Shown one piece after another: positions 48,910-60,040 of a stretch of DNA of 64,000 bases. The notes beneath the pieces were generated by a model. That model did not search any database. It had not been told where the DNA came from and saw only the letters and a program-made list of their open reading frames with translations. A program made the translations under genes and the position numbers. Position 1 is the first letter of the stretch. Each line of letters opens with the position of its first letter. Location: NCBI GenBank assembly GCA_019279435.1, contig JAAALK010000086.1, positions 18,211,913 through 18,275,912 of the forward strand, given 5' to 3'. Source of the DNA: Zizania palustris (Eukaryota > Streptophyta > Magnoliopsida > Poales > Poaceae).

Positions 48910-51900
48910 AACAAAAAACAGCACCCAAATTATCCAGATTTTGAAAATATCTAAACACAGCTACTACTCAATATAGTAGTAGCTGAGATCCCCAACGTTT
49001 TTCGGGAATTCTCTTTATCTCTTAGCAATGTGTCATCAAAAATTACCTACCATGCTGAATGTGAAATCTTTGGTCTGTAATAAGTGATTAGACACAGAGG
49101 TTCTTTTGGTTTTTTGGTACATATTTGCTGGATACTTTGTCGCTGTATGGAAGTCTGAACTTCTACTTTGTTTCTTTAATGGAAACAGGAAAGGGATTTC
49201 CTCCCTTTCTGGTTCAAAAAAATGCTGAATTGCCGATGATGATTTTTAAATTTATTGTTATCAACATTTTAATATATATATTTTTCCATAGACTAATACT
49301 CGACATAAAATTAGGACAATAGGACATCAATTACTCCAAGGTTATTTCAGATATTTCAACTTTTAACACACTCAGCGCACTAGCTAGCCTCCTAAAAGTT
49401 GTGTTGCCAAACAAACTAGCTGCAAATGTAACCAGCTGGCTTCTTCAACTAGGCTGCTAGATACTCGCGCTAGCTGATTCATAGGATCTCCAGCTCCAAA
49501 CAGGACCCGAATCTAGATCTAGCCATGTTTTTTTCAGAATGAATCATTAATGATGATAAATAGAGAATTGATGTCTCTGCATGGACAAATAAATGCAGTC
49601 AAACAATCATTTCATAAGAAGTTTTATAAACACATTTTCCTTAAAGCCTCAAAATCCGTGCTTGTGAAGTATAAACACATAACAAAATCATGCTTGAGAG
49701 TCCTACTTTGGTATCTTATCAAAACCATTTCAGTTATTATCTTCTATTTGTTAAAAAACACCCTTATTCCTGAAGGATCGCTGACGCTGAAGAGAATTTG
49801 GGTGAGAGTGAAGTGCGTGAAGCCCATCTAGCCAAATCCTTGTATTTCGTAAGGGTTGGGGAGAAGGTAATATATCATGTGTCCTTTACATTGTTTCAGG
49901 ATATCATATTCACATTACATAGCTATCTTGTCTTAATAACTGAAATTTCAGGAGAAAGCACTGGAACAGCTTAAAGTTACTGAAGGAAAAACTGTAGCTG
50001 TTGGGCAGAAGATGGACCTTGTTTTCCACACTTTACAGATTGGCCTTTTCTATATGGATTTTGATCTCATCTCTAAGTCTATCGACAAGGCCAAAAAGTA
50101 AGCCTGAAGTCTTTCAGTTTTTGTTCTGCTTGTTTTGCATTCTGATGTCTAATACTGAACAAATTTGTTGATTGGATTGAAGATTGTTTGAGGAGGGTGG
50201 TGATTGGGAGAGGAAGAATAGATTGAAAGTGTATGAAGGCTTGTATTGCATGGCCACTAGAAACTTCAAGAAAGCTGCAAGCTTATTTTTGGATTCAATT
50301 TCAACTTTCACAACCTATGAGTTGTTCCCCTATGATACATTCATCTTCTACACAGTTCTTACAAGTGTTATCTCATTGGATCGTGTATCCCTAAAGCAAA
50401 AGGTACCAATCCATATTTGCCCCTTCAGGTCTGCTTTATTAGCTTGAATGTCCATTGAACAAAAGGGTATTTGCAGGTTGTGGATGCACCTGAGATCCTG
50501 GCTGTAATTGGGAAAGTACCTCACCTTTCTGAGTTTCTTAACTCCCTCTACAGTTGCCAGTACAAGTCATTTTTTGCTGCATTCTGTGAGTAACAAAATC
50601 ACATTGCTTTGACATGACCTTGCATCTACTATCTCGAGCAGTAATACTCTTATGGCTTGATATGATCATTATATTTGGATTTATTGTCAAGGGCGTTGAT
50701 GCCCAGGGTAGCCGGACCCCGACTACGAAGATCGTAGTCTCGGTCCGTAGCTGCAGCAGGGTTATACCCCCACGCTGCTGCCCTTCGACGGCGGGGATAG
50801 ATCCCTGGCCGGCGGCTTGGAGAAGAGGGGTTGTGAGAGGTAGATTGCCAAAATACTTCTTATTTCATAATCTGTCTTACAAGGGATATATATAGCCTCT
50901 CGGCCAACCACCCTTCCTAGACTTAAGGACTAAGTTACTAACTAACAACCAGATTTATTCAAACTGGAACTAACTAACAGATTTATTTGAAATCGAAACT
51001 AACAAACAGATTTATTCAAACTCTAAACTAACAATCCTTATCTGATTTCAAACTCAGCCGCGGCCCCCTTCCTGGGCCTTGTGCGCCTCCCTTTCTGCTG
51101 CCCGGCGCATATCTCGCGCTCGGCGCCGTCGTGTATACACGCGGCCCCACATGACATCTCTCCCCTCCTCGAGAGGCAGCTCGTCCTCGAGCTGGAAGAG
51201 TGGGAACTGTCTGCGGATAGCGTCGACATCCTCCCAAGTGGCCGAAGCTGGTGTCGCGCCCTTCCAGTGGATAAGAACCTGCCGGACACCCCGTGCCAGG
51301 CGCGCCTTGACAGCACGATCTGGTTCCTGGATGACTGCACCATGGCGGACTGCCGGAAGAGCCGGTGGCCCCTGCGGGGGGTCGCCGTGGAATTTCTTCA
51401 GGAGGCCGACGTGGAAGACATCATGTAGTCGTGCTTGCTGTGGTAAGGCGAGCCGGACAGCGGCGTTGTTGATGCATTCAATGATGCGGTAGGGTCCATA
51501 GAACTTGGGCTTGAGCTTGCTGGACGGAGCCTGAGGAAGGGACGCAGGTAGGCGCTGCCGGAGGCGGAGAAGAACCCAGTCACCCACTTGAAAGTTGGCC
51601 GGCCGGTGCACCCTGTCGTAGTGGCGCTTCTGCACTGCTTGGGCCTGCTCCAGTCTTATACGGATGTCCTCCAAGAACTCCGTGCGCTCTTCCATAGTCT
51701 TGGCTACTGCTGCCACGCGTGTTTCGCCTGGATCGTATGATCGAATGGACGGTGGTTCACGTCCGTAGACGACGCGAAATGGCGTCTCGCGCAGTGATGA
51801 CTGGAACGCTGTGTTGAAGACGTATTCCGCCCAAGGGAGCCAGCGGAGCCATTCGCGTGGTCGATCACCTGTCAAGCATCTCAAATACATAATAATCACT

Positions 51901-54900
51901 CTGTTAGCCGATTCGGACTGCCCATCTGATTGGGGATGGAAGGCAGACGACATCTGGAGCTTTGTGCCACTCAAGCGCATTAACTCGCGCCAGAAGTTGG
52001 AGGTGAACACTGTGTCGCGGTCGGATACTATAGACTGCGGAATACCATGCAGTCTGACAATTTCAGCAAAGAATGCCTGTGCCACACTTTCCGCCGAGTA
52101 TGGGTGTGCAAGAGGAATGAAGTGACAATACTTGCTGAATCGGTCGACCACTGTCAGGATTACCGACTTGCCCCTGACGCGTGGAAGTGCTTCGACGAAA
52201 TCCATGGCGATGTCTGTCCACACCCCTTGTGGCACGGGCAAGGGAAGTAGCAGGCCTGCTGGGTGTAGATGTTCAGACTTATTGCGCTGGCATACGGCAC
52301 AAGCTCGAACTAGGTCCTGTACTGCGCGCCTCATGTTGGGGGAGTGGAAGTCGCGGCGGAGGCGGTGCAGCGTTCGTTGGACCCCTTCATGTCCCTCTTC
52401 GTGGACGGCCACCAGGACCTCTTGCAGCAATGGTGATGTTGGGGGAATGTACAGCCGGCCACTGTATTGGATCAGCCCATCTGCGAGTGCCCATGGTTGC
52501 GGTCTGGTACCTGCCCTGACCTCTTCTTGCAGTGCGCGCAGGGCCGGGTCGGTGGTCTGTGCCTGACGAAGCCGATCTATGAAATCAAAATGCGGGGCAG
52601 ATAGCGCCAATATCATGCTGTCTTCAGGTGTGTCCCTTCTAGAGAGAGCATCTGCCACAGCATTGGAGTGCCCCGGCTTGAATTCTACGGCGAAGTCGAA
52701 CCCCAAGAGCTTGCCGACCCAGTGATGCTGCGGAATGGTGGACAGGCGCTGGTCGAGCAGGTACTTGAGACTGTAGTGATCGGTCTTGACGATGAAGTGG
52801 CGCCCCCATAAATATGGCCGCCAATGACGGACGGCGTGGACTAGGCCGATCAGCTCGCGCTCATAGGCGGCGAGCGCACGGTGTCGTGGTGCTACCGGCC
52901 TGCTGAAGAAGGCAATCGGGTGGCTGTCCTGGACCAGCACGGCCCCGAAGCCATGAGATGACGCGTCGCATTCGACCATGAATAGCTTGGTGAAGTCCGG
53001 CAAGGCGAGTACTGGAGCCGATGTCACCGCGTCTTTGAGAGCGGCAAACGCGGCTGTTGCCTCAGGAGACCACGAGAACCCTTCTTTTCGCAGGAGAGCA
53101 GTGAGCGGTGCAGCGATGGTCCCGTAGTTGTGTACGAACTTCCTGTAGTAGCCTGCCAACCCGAGGAAGCCTCGCACTGCTCGAGCCGACCGCGGACGCG
53201 GCCAATCTTTGACGGCTTGAACCTTGGTTGGGTCCATGGCGACGCCCGCGGCCGAGACGACGTGCCCCAGGTACGCGACCGATGATGCTGCGAATGCGCA
53301 CTTAGCGCGTTTGAGGAAGAGGCTGTGTTGTTGCATCACGTCGAAGACGGCGCGTACGTGGCGTAAATGGTCCGCCCATGTGTTGCTGTAGATCAAAATA
53401 TCATCAAAAAACACAAGTACGAAGCGGCGAAGGAACGGGCGGAGGACGTCGTTCATCAATGCCTGGAATGTAGCAGGGGCATTGCACAACCCGAAGGCCA
53501 TAACCAAGAACTCGTAGAGGCCGTCATGTGTTCGGAACGCCGTCTTGTGGATGTCGCCGGGACGCATACGGACCTGGTGGTAGCCCGAGCGCAGGTCCAG
53601 TTTAGTGAAGAAGCATGCGCCATGGAGCTCGTCCAGGAGTTCTTCGACGACGGGAATGGGGAAGGCATCCTTCACCGTGAGCGCGTTGAGCGCCCTGTAA
53701 TCGACGCAGAAACGCCATGATCCGTCGGCCTTCTTGACTAGGAGGACTGGTGACGAGAATGCGGAGTCGCCGCGTCGGACGATGCCTTGGTTGATCATGG
53801 TGGCACACTGTCGTTCCAACTCGTCTTTATGAGCGGCCGGGTACCTGTACGGCCTAACCGCCACTGGCAAGGCGCCCGGTTTGAGGACGATGTTGTGGTC
53901 GCGGGCGCGCTGTGGTGGCAAGCCGGTTGGTTCAGCAAAGAGGCCCCCAAACGCTGATAGCAGCTCATTGAGGAGGTCCTGCGGGGAGACGGTGGCTGCC
54001 ATGAGCGGGGTCCTTCGTGCGGTTACGTCATCCCAGCTGACCGGCCGACCTTGGCGGTTGAACGCCATGGTTCGCTTGGTGAAGTCCCAGACGATTGGTC
54101 CCAAGGTCACCATCCATTGAGTGCCTAGGACCAAGTCGTAGCCGGCGAGAGGCATGATGTAGAGGTCGACGCAGAACTCCTCGCCGCCTATGGAGATTCG
54201 GGTCTGTCGGAGTACGCCGGCGCAAGAGATCCGCTCGCCGTTAGCCACTGTGGCCGTGAGGCGCGCGCCACCTTGTGCTTGAAGGCCCGTGCGGTTCGCT
54301 GCTGCTTCCCCAATGAAGTTATGGGTAGACCCCGTGTCCAGGAGGGCCGTGAGGGATGCTGCGCCCACGGTCACATTCACCTGCATTGTATCACAAATTG
54401 GCATACCGGCGACGGCTCTGAGCGAGAACACGGGTGCGTCCTGATCTGCTTCATCTTGTGTGGGGGTGAGCTCGATGCCGTCGATATAGAAGAGCCGGCG
54501 GCAGACCCGGTTGTGACCCCTGGAGTATGGTTCGTTGCAGTTATAGCAGAGGCCAAGACGTCGCCTTTCCGCCTGTTCATCCGTCGAGAGCCGTTTCGCC
54601 TGATTGTCCCCGTTCCTGACCTGGGGGGCTGATAACGCCGGTGGAGGCGTTTGTGGCGTCGGCAGAGGCGGAACCGGCAGTGCGGATGAGGCCGGGCCGG
54701 CGGTCGCCGCGGGACGCGGGGGCGGGTTGGGAAGCAGTGCCCGTGATGCGGTCCTGGCCGGTGCCTGTTGCAGCCTGTCCATCTCCATTAGCTCCACCTG
54801 GCGGGCGAGGCTCATGGCAGCGGCCAACGTCTCGGGATTATGGATCCGGACGGCGTGGCTCAGTGGTGGAAGAAGGCCGCCGGTGAAGAGCTGGACTCGT

Positions 54901-56493
54901 TGCGCCTCGGTGAGACGTCCCGCACGTGGTAGGAGGGCCTGGAACCTGTTGGCATATTCCTCCACGGATCCTGTTCGCCTACATTCGGTGAGTTCAAACA
55001 ATGGAGTCGACCGAAGAGGAGGTCCAAACCTTAACATGATGCGATCCTTGAAATGCGCCCATGTGGGCGTGCCTTCATCTTCTTGGAGCTGGATGTACCA
55101 CAATTGTGCGACTTCTTCCAGATGATAGGATGCCATCCACACCCGTTCTTCCGTCATCGTGCGCTGCTGTGTGAAGTAAGATTCACATTTGTTGATGAAC
55201 AGCAAGGGATCTGTTTTGCCATCAAAGCGGGGGAAGTCCAGTTTCTGGAATCGTGGTGGTCGATCGGTGTGTTGCTTGCCATCTGTGGTGCCGCCGGAAC
55301 TGGAGGATGAGGAGGATGGATCCTTGTTTTTCTTGAGCTCGGCCACATCTGCTTGCAGCGTCGTGATCGTGCCGGTGAGGACTTCGAGTAGTCTAGCCAA
55401 GTCGGCGTTGGATGGCTCGGCCATTGGTGAGGGGCTGTTTGGTGGAGAAGGCTGATGTGGCTGTGATGCGGTGGAGGTGGGGTTGCTGTTGGCGGAAGAG
55501 GAGGATCGTTGTGACCTTGATACCAAGTTGTCAAGGGCGTTGATGCCCAGGGTAGCCGGACCCCGACTACGAAGATCGTAGTCTCGGTCCGTAGCTGCAG
55601 CAGGGTTATACCCCCACGCTGCTGCCCTTCGACGGCGGGGATAGATCCCTGGCCGGCGGCTTGGAGAAGAGGGGTTGTGAGAGGTAGATTGCCAAAATAC
55701 TTCTTATTTCATAATCTGTCTTACAAGGGATATATATAGCCTCTCGGCCAACCACCCTTCCTAGACTTAAGGACTAAGTTACTAACTAACAACCAGATTT
55801 ATTCAAACTGGAACTAACTAACAGATTTATTTGAAATCGAAACTAACAAACAGATTTATTCAAACTCTAAACTAACAATCCTTATCTGATTTCAAACTCA
55901 GCCGCGGCCCCCTTCCTGGGCCTTGTGCGCCTCCCTTTCTGCTGCCCGGCGCATATCTCGCGCTCGGCGCCGTCGTGTATACACGCGGCCCCACATGACA
56001 TTTATCAATCCTGTTTGCTATTTATTTTCAGCTGGCTTGACAGAGCAGATCAAGTTAGACCGTTACCTGCAGCCTCATTTCCGCTACTACATGCGGGAGG
56101 TGCGCACTGTTGTCTATTCACAATTCCTCGAGTCCTACAAGAGTGTGACGATGGAAGCAATGGCTGCTGCATTTGGTGTGACAGTTGATTTCATAGACCT
56201 GTAAGTGCAATCACCTAAGTTCTGTTGTTGCTGTGATTCTTGTCGTGCCACATGATAGCTCTTGGGGTGTGCATGACCATTGTCCATTGGTTGCTAACCT
56301 TTTTTTCTTCCAATCCAGGGAATTGTCACGCTTTATTGCTGCTGGAAAGCTTCACTGCAAGATCGATAAGGTTGCCGGTGTCTTGGAGACGAACCGACCT
56401 GATGCAAGAAATGCTTTCTACCAGGCGACCATCAAGCAAGGGGACTTCCTGCTGAACCGCATCCAGAAGCTATCACGTGTCATTGACCTGTAG
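48088..56493 (+). CDS. RPN7: 26S proteasome regulatory lid subunit RPN7 (PSMD6)
   Basis: RPN7 is a PCI-domain subunit of the 19S lid, needed for lid assembly and proteasome function. Eight exons: 48088-48232, 48349-48463, 49776-49866, 49952-50097, 50183-50402, 50477-50585, 56032-56200, 56319-56493. They join in frame to 389 residues, very close to the usual about 387-389. The N-terminal helical repeats include RVGEKEKALEQLKVTEGKTV and IGLFYMDFDLISKSIDKAKK. The PCI module at about residues 190-350 includes FYTVLTSVISLDRVSLK and ends with the winged-helix stretch AAAFGVTVDFIDLELSRFIA. Intron 6 is 5.4 kb because of an antisense chromovirus; its acceptor lies 32 bases past the element. Intron 2 is 1.3 kb and carries a MITE-like insertion. 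Proteasome genes are usually coordinately induced; no such element could be identified with confidence here. Confidence 0.97.
48850..49505. mobile_element. MITE-like element in RPN7 intron 2
   Basis: The ends TCCTGTTTGG (48850-48859) and CCAAACAGGA (49496-49505) are perfect 10-bp inverted copies. The octamer GATCTAGC occurs just left of the element (48842-48849) and again at 49516-49523, ten bases past the right repeat, so the exact right border is uncertain. The interior is non-coding and carries a run of 17 C followed by 11 A (48877-48904). Confidence 0.55.
50685..51156 (-). repeat. 3' LTR of copy B
   Basis: 472 bp; no difference from 55529-56000 was seen. The part at 51054-51156 encodes the last about 33 residues of the gag-pol frame. 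Confidence 0.95.
51054..55424 (-). CDS. Intact gag-pol polyprotein of chromovirus copy B
   Basis: 1456 residues from the first ATG at 55424 (the frame is open upstream to the primer site but without ATG). Domain order: gag 1-270; zinc knuckle at about 293-308 (CYNCNEPYSRGHNRVC, an atypical spacing); aspartic protease with DTG at 363-365; reverse transcriptase about 560-740 with FFDD at 672-675; RNase H about 815-930 with acidic residues including D820; integrase about 1005-1240 with an HHCC finger, D1071, D1135 and E1171 (a DX35E spacing); GPY-type motif near 1310; and a chromodomain-like end VLIHWKG...ATWEDV at about 1383-1400. This is the Ty3/gypsy order with a chromovirus tail, which in known elements guides integration toward marked chromatin. 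The frame ends inside the 3' LTR with a basic tail. No stop or frameshift was seen. Confidence 0.95.
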   Translation of the reverse strand: MAEPSNADLARLLEVLTGTITTLQADVAELKKNKDPSSSSSSSGGTTDGKQHTDRPPRFQKLDFPRFDGKTDPLLFINKCESYFTQQRTMTEERVWMASYHLEEVAQLWYIQLQEDEGTPTWAHFKDRIMLRFGPPLRSTPLFELTECRRTGSVEEYANRFQALLPRAGRLTEAQRVQLFTGGLLPPLSHAVRIHNPETLAAAMSLARQVELMEMDRLQQAPARTASRALLPNPPPRPAATAGPASSALPVPPLPTPQTPPPALSAPQVRNGDNQAKRLSTDEQAERRRLGLCYNCNEPYSRGHNRVCRRLFYIDGIELTPTQDEADQDAPVFSLRAVAGMPICDTMQVNVTVGAASLTALLDTGSTHNFIGEAAANRTGLQAQGGARLTATVANGERISCAGVLRQTRISIGGEEFCVDLYIMPLAGYDLVLGTQWMVTLGPIVWDFTKRTMAFNRQGRPVSWDDVTARRTPLMAATVSPQDLLNELLSAFGGLFAEPTGLPPQRARDHNIVLKPGALPVAVRPYRYPAAHKDELERQCATMINQGIVRRGDSAFSSPVLLVKKADGSWRFCVDYRALNALTVKDAFPIPVVEELLDELHGACFFTKLDLRSGYHQVRMRPGDIHKTAFRTHDGLYEFLVMAFGLCNAPATFQALMNDVLRPFLRRFVLVFFDDILIYSNTWADHLRHVRAVFDVMQQHSLFLKRAKCAFAASSVAYLGHVVSAAGVAMDPTKVQAVKDWPRPRSARAVRGFLGLAGYYRKFVHNYGTIAAPLTALLRKEGFSWSPEATAAFAALKDAVTSAPVLALPDFTKLFMVECDASSHGFGAVLVQDSHPIAFFSRPVAPRHRALAAYERELIGLVHAVRHWRPYLWGRHFIVKTDHYSLKYLLDQRLSTIPQHHWVGKLLGFDFAVEFKPGHSNAVADALSRRDTPEDSMILALSAPHFDFIDRLRQAQTTDPALRALQEEVRAGTRPQPWALADGLIQYSGRLYIPPTSPLLQEVLVAVHEEGHEGVQRTLHRLRRDFHSPNMRRAVQDLVRACAVCQRNKSEHLHPAGLLLPLPVPQGVWTDIAMDFVEALPRVRGKSVILTVVDRFSKYCHFIPLAHPYSAESVAQAFFAEIVRLHGIPQSIVSDRDTVFTSNFWRELMRLSGTKLQMSSAFHPQSDGQSESANRVIIMYLRCLTGDRPREWLRWLPWAEYVFNTAFQSSLRETPFRVVYGREPPSIRSYDPGETRVAAVAKTMEERTEFLEDIRIRLEQAQAVQKRHYDRVHRPANFQVGDWVLLRLRQRLPASLPQAPSSKLKPKFYGPYRIIECINNAAVRLALPQQARLHDVFHVGLLKKFHGDPPQGPPALPAVRHGAVIQEPDRAVKARLARGVRQVLIHWKGATPASATWEDVDAIRRQFPLFQLEDELPLEEGRDVMWGRVYTRRRRARDMRRAAEREAHKAQEGGRG
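55529..56000 (-). repeat. 5' LTR of copy B
   Basis: 472 bp, TG...CA ends. Its right edge abuts the TTTAT target duplication 32 bases before the RPN7 exon 7 acceptor. Confidence 0.95.
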
Positions 56494-57143
56494 GCTTTGT
56501 TAGTGTTGGAGCTGGTCCTTGCTAAAGAAAACTCTGCTCGAGCTCCCCTTGGTCCCAGGGACTACGAACACTACTCGACTTTGCATTTGAAAGAGACTAT
56601 CAACCAGCGTTCTATATGAGAATGAGACCTAACTATTGATCCATGAAAGTTCAGATCATTACTTGTAGACCATCTGTGCCGAATCCATCCATTTATTTCA
56701 TATCGATGATTTTTTTTCACCATCTGTGCCATATGTTAAATCTTCTGCTTGCTTGGTCCTCAGTTGACTTTCTTTAAAGAGAACACACGTGCTACTAAAT
56801 GTTTAAATATCGCATGTTTCATCTCAGAATGATTGCTAACCCATAGCACAGTGATGGCTGCTAATTCCAGGAAGCCATCGGACTGTGTATCCGCAATAGA
56901 GTTTATTCAACTATATGATAATTCTGATTAATGTCACTCCACATATGGCAAAGCTCCCAGGAATTCTTTTGTATGTGTACATTTTCATAATGCAGTTCTC
57001 AGGAAACGAAAGACATCCTACCTGCCTAGAACAGGGGGGAAACCAGCTCACCAACAAAAAATCTCAACACTAAAATCACAAACCAAGCTCCAGAGAATCG
57101 CACATGGGCCCAAGGATTGCACCACTGTAATTGCTATGCTATT
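56494..57143. other. Convergent 3' regions of RPN7 and the PP2A gene
   Basis: About 650 bp between two tail-to-tail stop codons. Presumably both 3' UTRs. No further gene or repeat element recognised. Confidence 0.5.
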
Positions 57144-60040
57144 CTAGCCGGCTGCTTGACTGCATTTGCCATTAGGCGTGCCCAGGGAGCTGTTATTGCC
57201 AGATCTGGGAGCTGCGACTTCCTCCAAGCGCTTCCACAAGGCTTCTCGCTTCGAATTAAGCTCCTCCTGCTTGATCTCGTCGTCGTTGAACTTCTGCGAG
57301 CACTCCCCGAAAAACACAGAATCATGATCCGAGAAGATCTTGCGTACGTTCAACGTCAGGCTTCTAACAGCTTGGTTCCAGTGACCCCTGGCATTCCTCT
57401 CAAGTGCAGGAAAGATGATGGGTAATATCACCTTGTAATTCTGCTTAATTAAGTTCTCAATTTGGTCGTTGTTCCAAAGAAACAGTGCCCGCTCTGCCAC
57501 CTAGGAACAGACAGCAAAAAATAAGTGAGCCCAGGTTATATGCTTTGCTAACTACATTTTCTTTTTGCAATAGTTTTTTTAGATGTCAACAAATATTTAG
57601 GCATCTAGATACAGGAAATGTTCAATAAGCTACAGAAATGCTTCAGCAGAATACATATAACTAGGCAAAACCACCAGACTAACATGATGGATATGACATT
57701 CCATTCCAAAACAATAGATGGTAATCCAGGCAGCAAGTACTATGCTAGATGAGTTACAGCTTACAAGATAAATGTCATTGAGATGGCAAGAATCCTGTAC
57801 CACACCATAGACTACTTCACACATAGCAGGATAGCAAGCGAAAAAGTAAGTCTAGCAGTTACCAAGTATAGAAATTGTAAATAACTAAAACTAATGAATG
57901 GCTTTGATAAGACACTATTTCTTGTTAAAAAAATGTGCTCTACTCCCTAAAGAAGGAAAAAAATCTGTTAAAAACAAACATAATTAGCCTGATAAATTCA
58001 AAGCAAAACAAAAAAGATAACAAAGAGTTGCACCATTTCAATAGATGTGCCTAATCCGGTTATTTGGGTGCCAAGTTTCCTCTTTAACACCACTAAGCTC
58101 TAGGTTGAGTGACTTATTATGTTGTAGTTTTATATAGATAAAATTGACAGTATGCACTTGATAACCAATTTCCAGTATAGAGTATCTCTCAAATATCATA
58201 GATTAATGACTGGCATGCAAAATTCCTTTCTCTTCAGAGGGGTGTGTATGATTCCTGAAGATAACAGTAGGGGGGGGGGGGGGGGGGGGCACATGGGAAG
58301 GGTAGTGGGCTAGAGATAAACAAGAAGTTTCATTCCACTATTATGATTATCAAGGATACATCATATCAAATTTTGAGAGGATTGCAGTGCTGTAAAGGTG
58401 CCTACCCTCTGGAAGATTGCATATATAAGATGCTCATGTTAAAAATGTCCTAGTAAATAATGAACAGTGTTCTTAATACCTATTTGATTTCATTTCATTT
58501 CAATAGATCTCAGCCTAACAAGTACCAATTGCATTTTTAAGAAAATAAATGGTACTTTTTATACATCGTTCCAGATTAGCATGTCGAAAACAACTCCATG
58601 GTGCATTAGAAAAGGTAAGTAAACCAACAACAAAGCTTGCAAAGGATATCAGCATCGATCATTTTCACAAAAGGAGCAAAACTATTATAATAGCAGATGC
58701 GCAAGAGATCAATGTGGATACACATCAACAATAACAGAATCCGAAATATAAGCAGCAAAGTGCATATAATTTGGATTGTCTGAAAAAAAGTAAAAAACAA
58801 CAAAGAGGATTTTAGAAAAGAATGAATTTGAATTTTGAAACTTGATTGTTGGCATGAGATATTTAACCTGGAAATGTGAACTATTAATGCTACAGCCAAT
58901 CTGACGGAAGAGTGGAACCATGCATCTTTGGAATTCTGCAGGCTGTGTTGCCTCCAAAACCTCTTCTAGTTCACCCAAGAACATCACCTCCTTTGAACTG
59001 TTTGTCACAGGCCAATATTTCAGCAAGCCCCTAATAACAGTGTCAGCAAGTTTGCAGTCCTTCTCAACAAACTGTGTGATGCAGTAGGATAATTGCTGAT
59101 GGTACATTGATACACACTTTGGCTTGTGAAGTGGGATCAGTGCGCGGATAAGGAACAATTTATGCTCTTCTTTAAGTGGAAGAGCAAAACCATTAATTAT
59201 GCTGCCCAAGATCTCCAACAGCTCCGCAATACCATTATGCTTCTCTGTTTCGAATATAAACCTATAGAAAATGTTGTTGATAGCTTTTCTAACGAAAGGG
59301 CGGTGTACCATGAATTTACCATATATGCGATGGAGTATTGTCTTTAAATAATCCCTTTCCCTGGGGTCCTCAGAGTCAAAAAGATCTAGTAGCCTAAGAA
59401 TGAAGGAATGATCTATGTATCTCTTGGCTAGCTTTGCATCTGTGTCCTGTGATGCTACAAACCTCAAGAAAACCTCATAAACTATCTGTAAATGTGACCA
59501 TGCTGGATCCATGAGAGGCTCCTCCTCCTCCAGGTCAACCCCCTCAATGGCCTTGTTCTCACGAGGGGTGGGGCTGGAGCTCCGGAACAAGTTAATTGAC
59601 ACCATCTTGGTAACCTCCAACAGGACGGCTTCCGAGAACTTGCCATTTGCAGAAGTGACATAATCAACAAGTTCCATAAGTGTCTGGCGTTTCGTCTCCT
59701 TTTCCTTTAAATTTTTTGTTGGATCTGCGAAATCGTACACAGCACAACACAGGTTCACCTTCCTGACAAATAAATTCTGCTTCTCCGAAGCCACCACTTC
59801 CTTAAACGCCGGCAGTGGCTCATTGGAGTGATACACCGCAGTCCCATTCATCGTCGGATTAGGACTTGAACCAGCTGGCACCACGTAATCCCCATTTCCA
59901 CTCCTCTTGTTCACTGGCTCCATACTCCTGGCAACGCTGTATGAATTTGACGGTTCATTGCCATTTGGCCCAGCAGCATCCCGACTATCACCGGTCTTCC
60001 CTGGCTTCCTTGGCAGCCGGCCAAGGATTTGTTTGATCAT
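57144..60040 (-). CDS. Protein phosphatase 2A B' (B56-type) regulatory subunit
   Basis: B56 subunits bind the PP2A A/C core and direct it to substrates in signalling and the cell cycle. Exon 1 is 58868-60040 and exon 2 is 57144-57500; the GT-AG junction joins ...NSSHFQ to VAERALFLWNND in frame, giving 509 residues. The N-terminal about 75 residues are a variable disordered tail (MIKQILGRLPRKPGKTGDS). The HEAT-like B56 domain follows (about 75-465), with family sequences LMELVDYVTS, RERDYLKTILHRIYGKF, FYRFIFETE, LEILGSIINGFALPLKEEHK and YCITQFVEKD. The C-terminus is lysine/glutamate-rich, then short and polar. The two-exon layout, with one intron late in the domain, is usual for plant B' genes. 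Which paralogue (alpha to kappa) it is cannot be told from sequence alone. Confidence 0.95.
58270..58289. repeat. Run of 20 G in the PP2A intron
   Basis: Homopolymer (C-run on the transcribed strand). Likely length-variable and error-prone in sequencing. Confidence 0.9.

Larger units (their letters stand above)
50685..56000 (-). mobile_element. Ty3/gypsy chromovirus copy B, structurally intact (in RPN7 intron 6, antisense)
   Basis: 5316 bp flanked by a perfect 5-bp duplication TTTAT (50680-50684, 56001-56005). Two 472-bp LTRs appear identical by eye. On the minus strand the 5' LTR ends CGCCCTTGACA, followed by the primer-site-like TTGGTATCAAGGTC. A purine tract GAGGAGGGGAGAGA precedes the 3' LTR. 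One uninterrupted gag-pol frame fills the interior. Identical LTRs plus an open frame imply very recent insertion, and the copy could still be autonomous. It is the same family as copy A, but its LTR has extra TTTATTCAAACT-type duplicated segments. Confidence 0.96.

Noticed and set aside
48842..49523. 8-bp GATCTAGC as target duplication of the RPN7-intron MITE
   Set aside because: The right copy lies ten bases past the inverted repeat, so the match may be chance. I did not use it to set borders.
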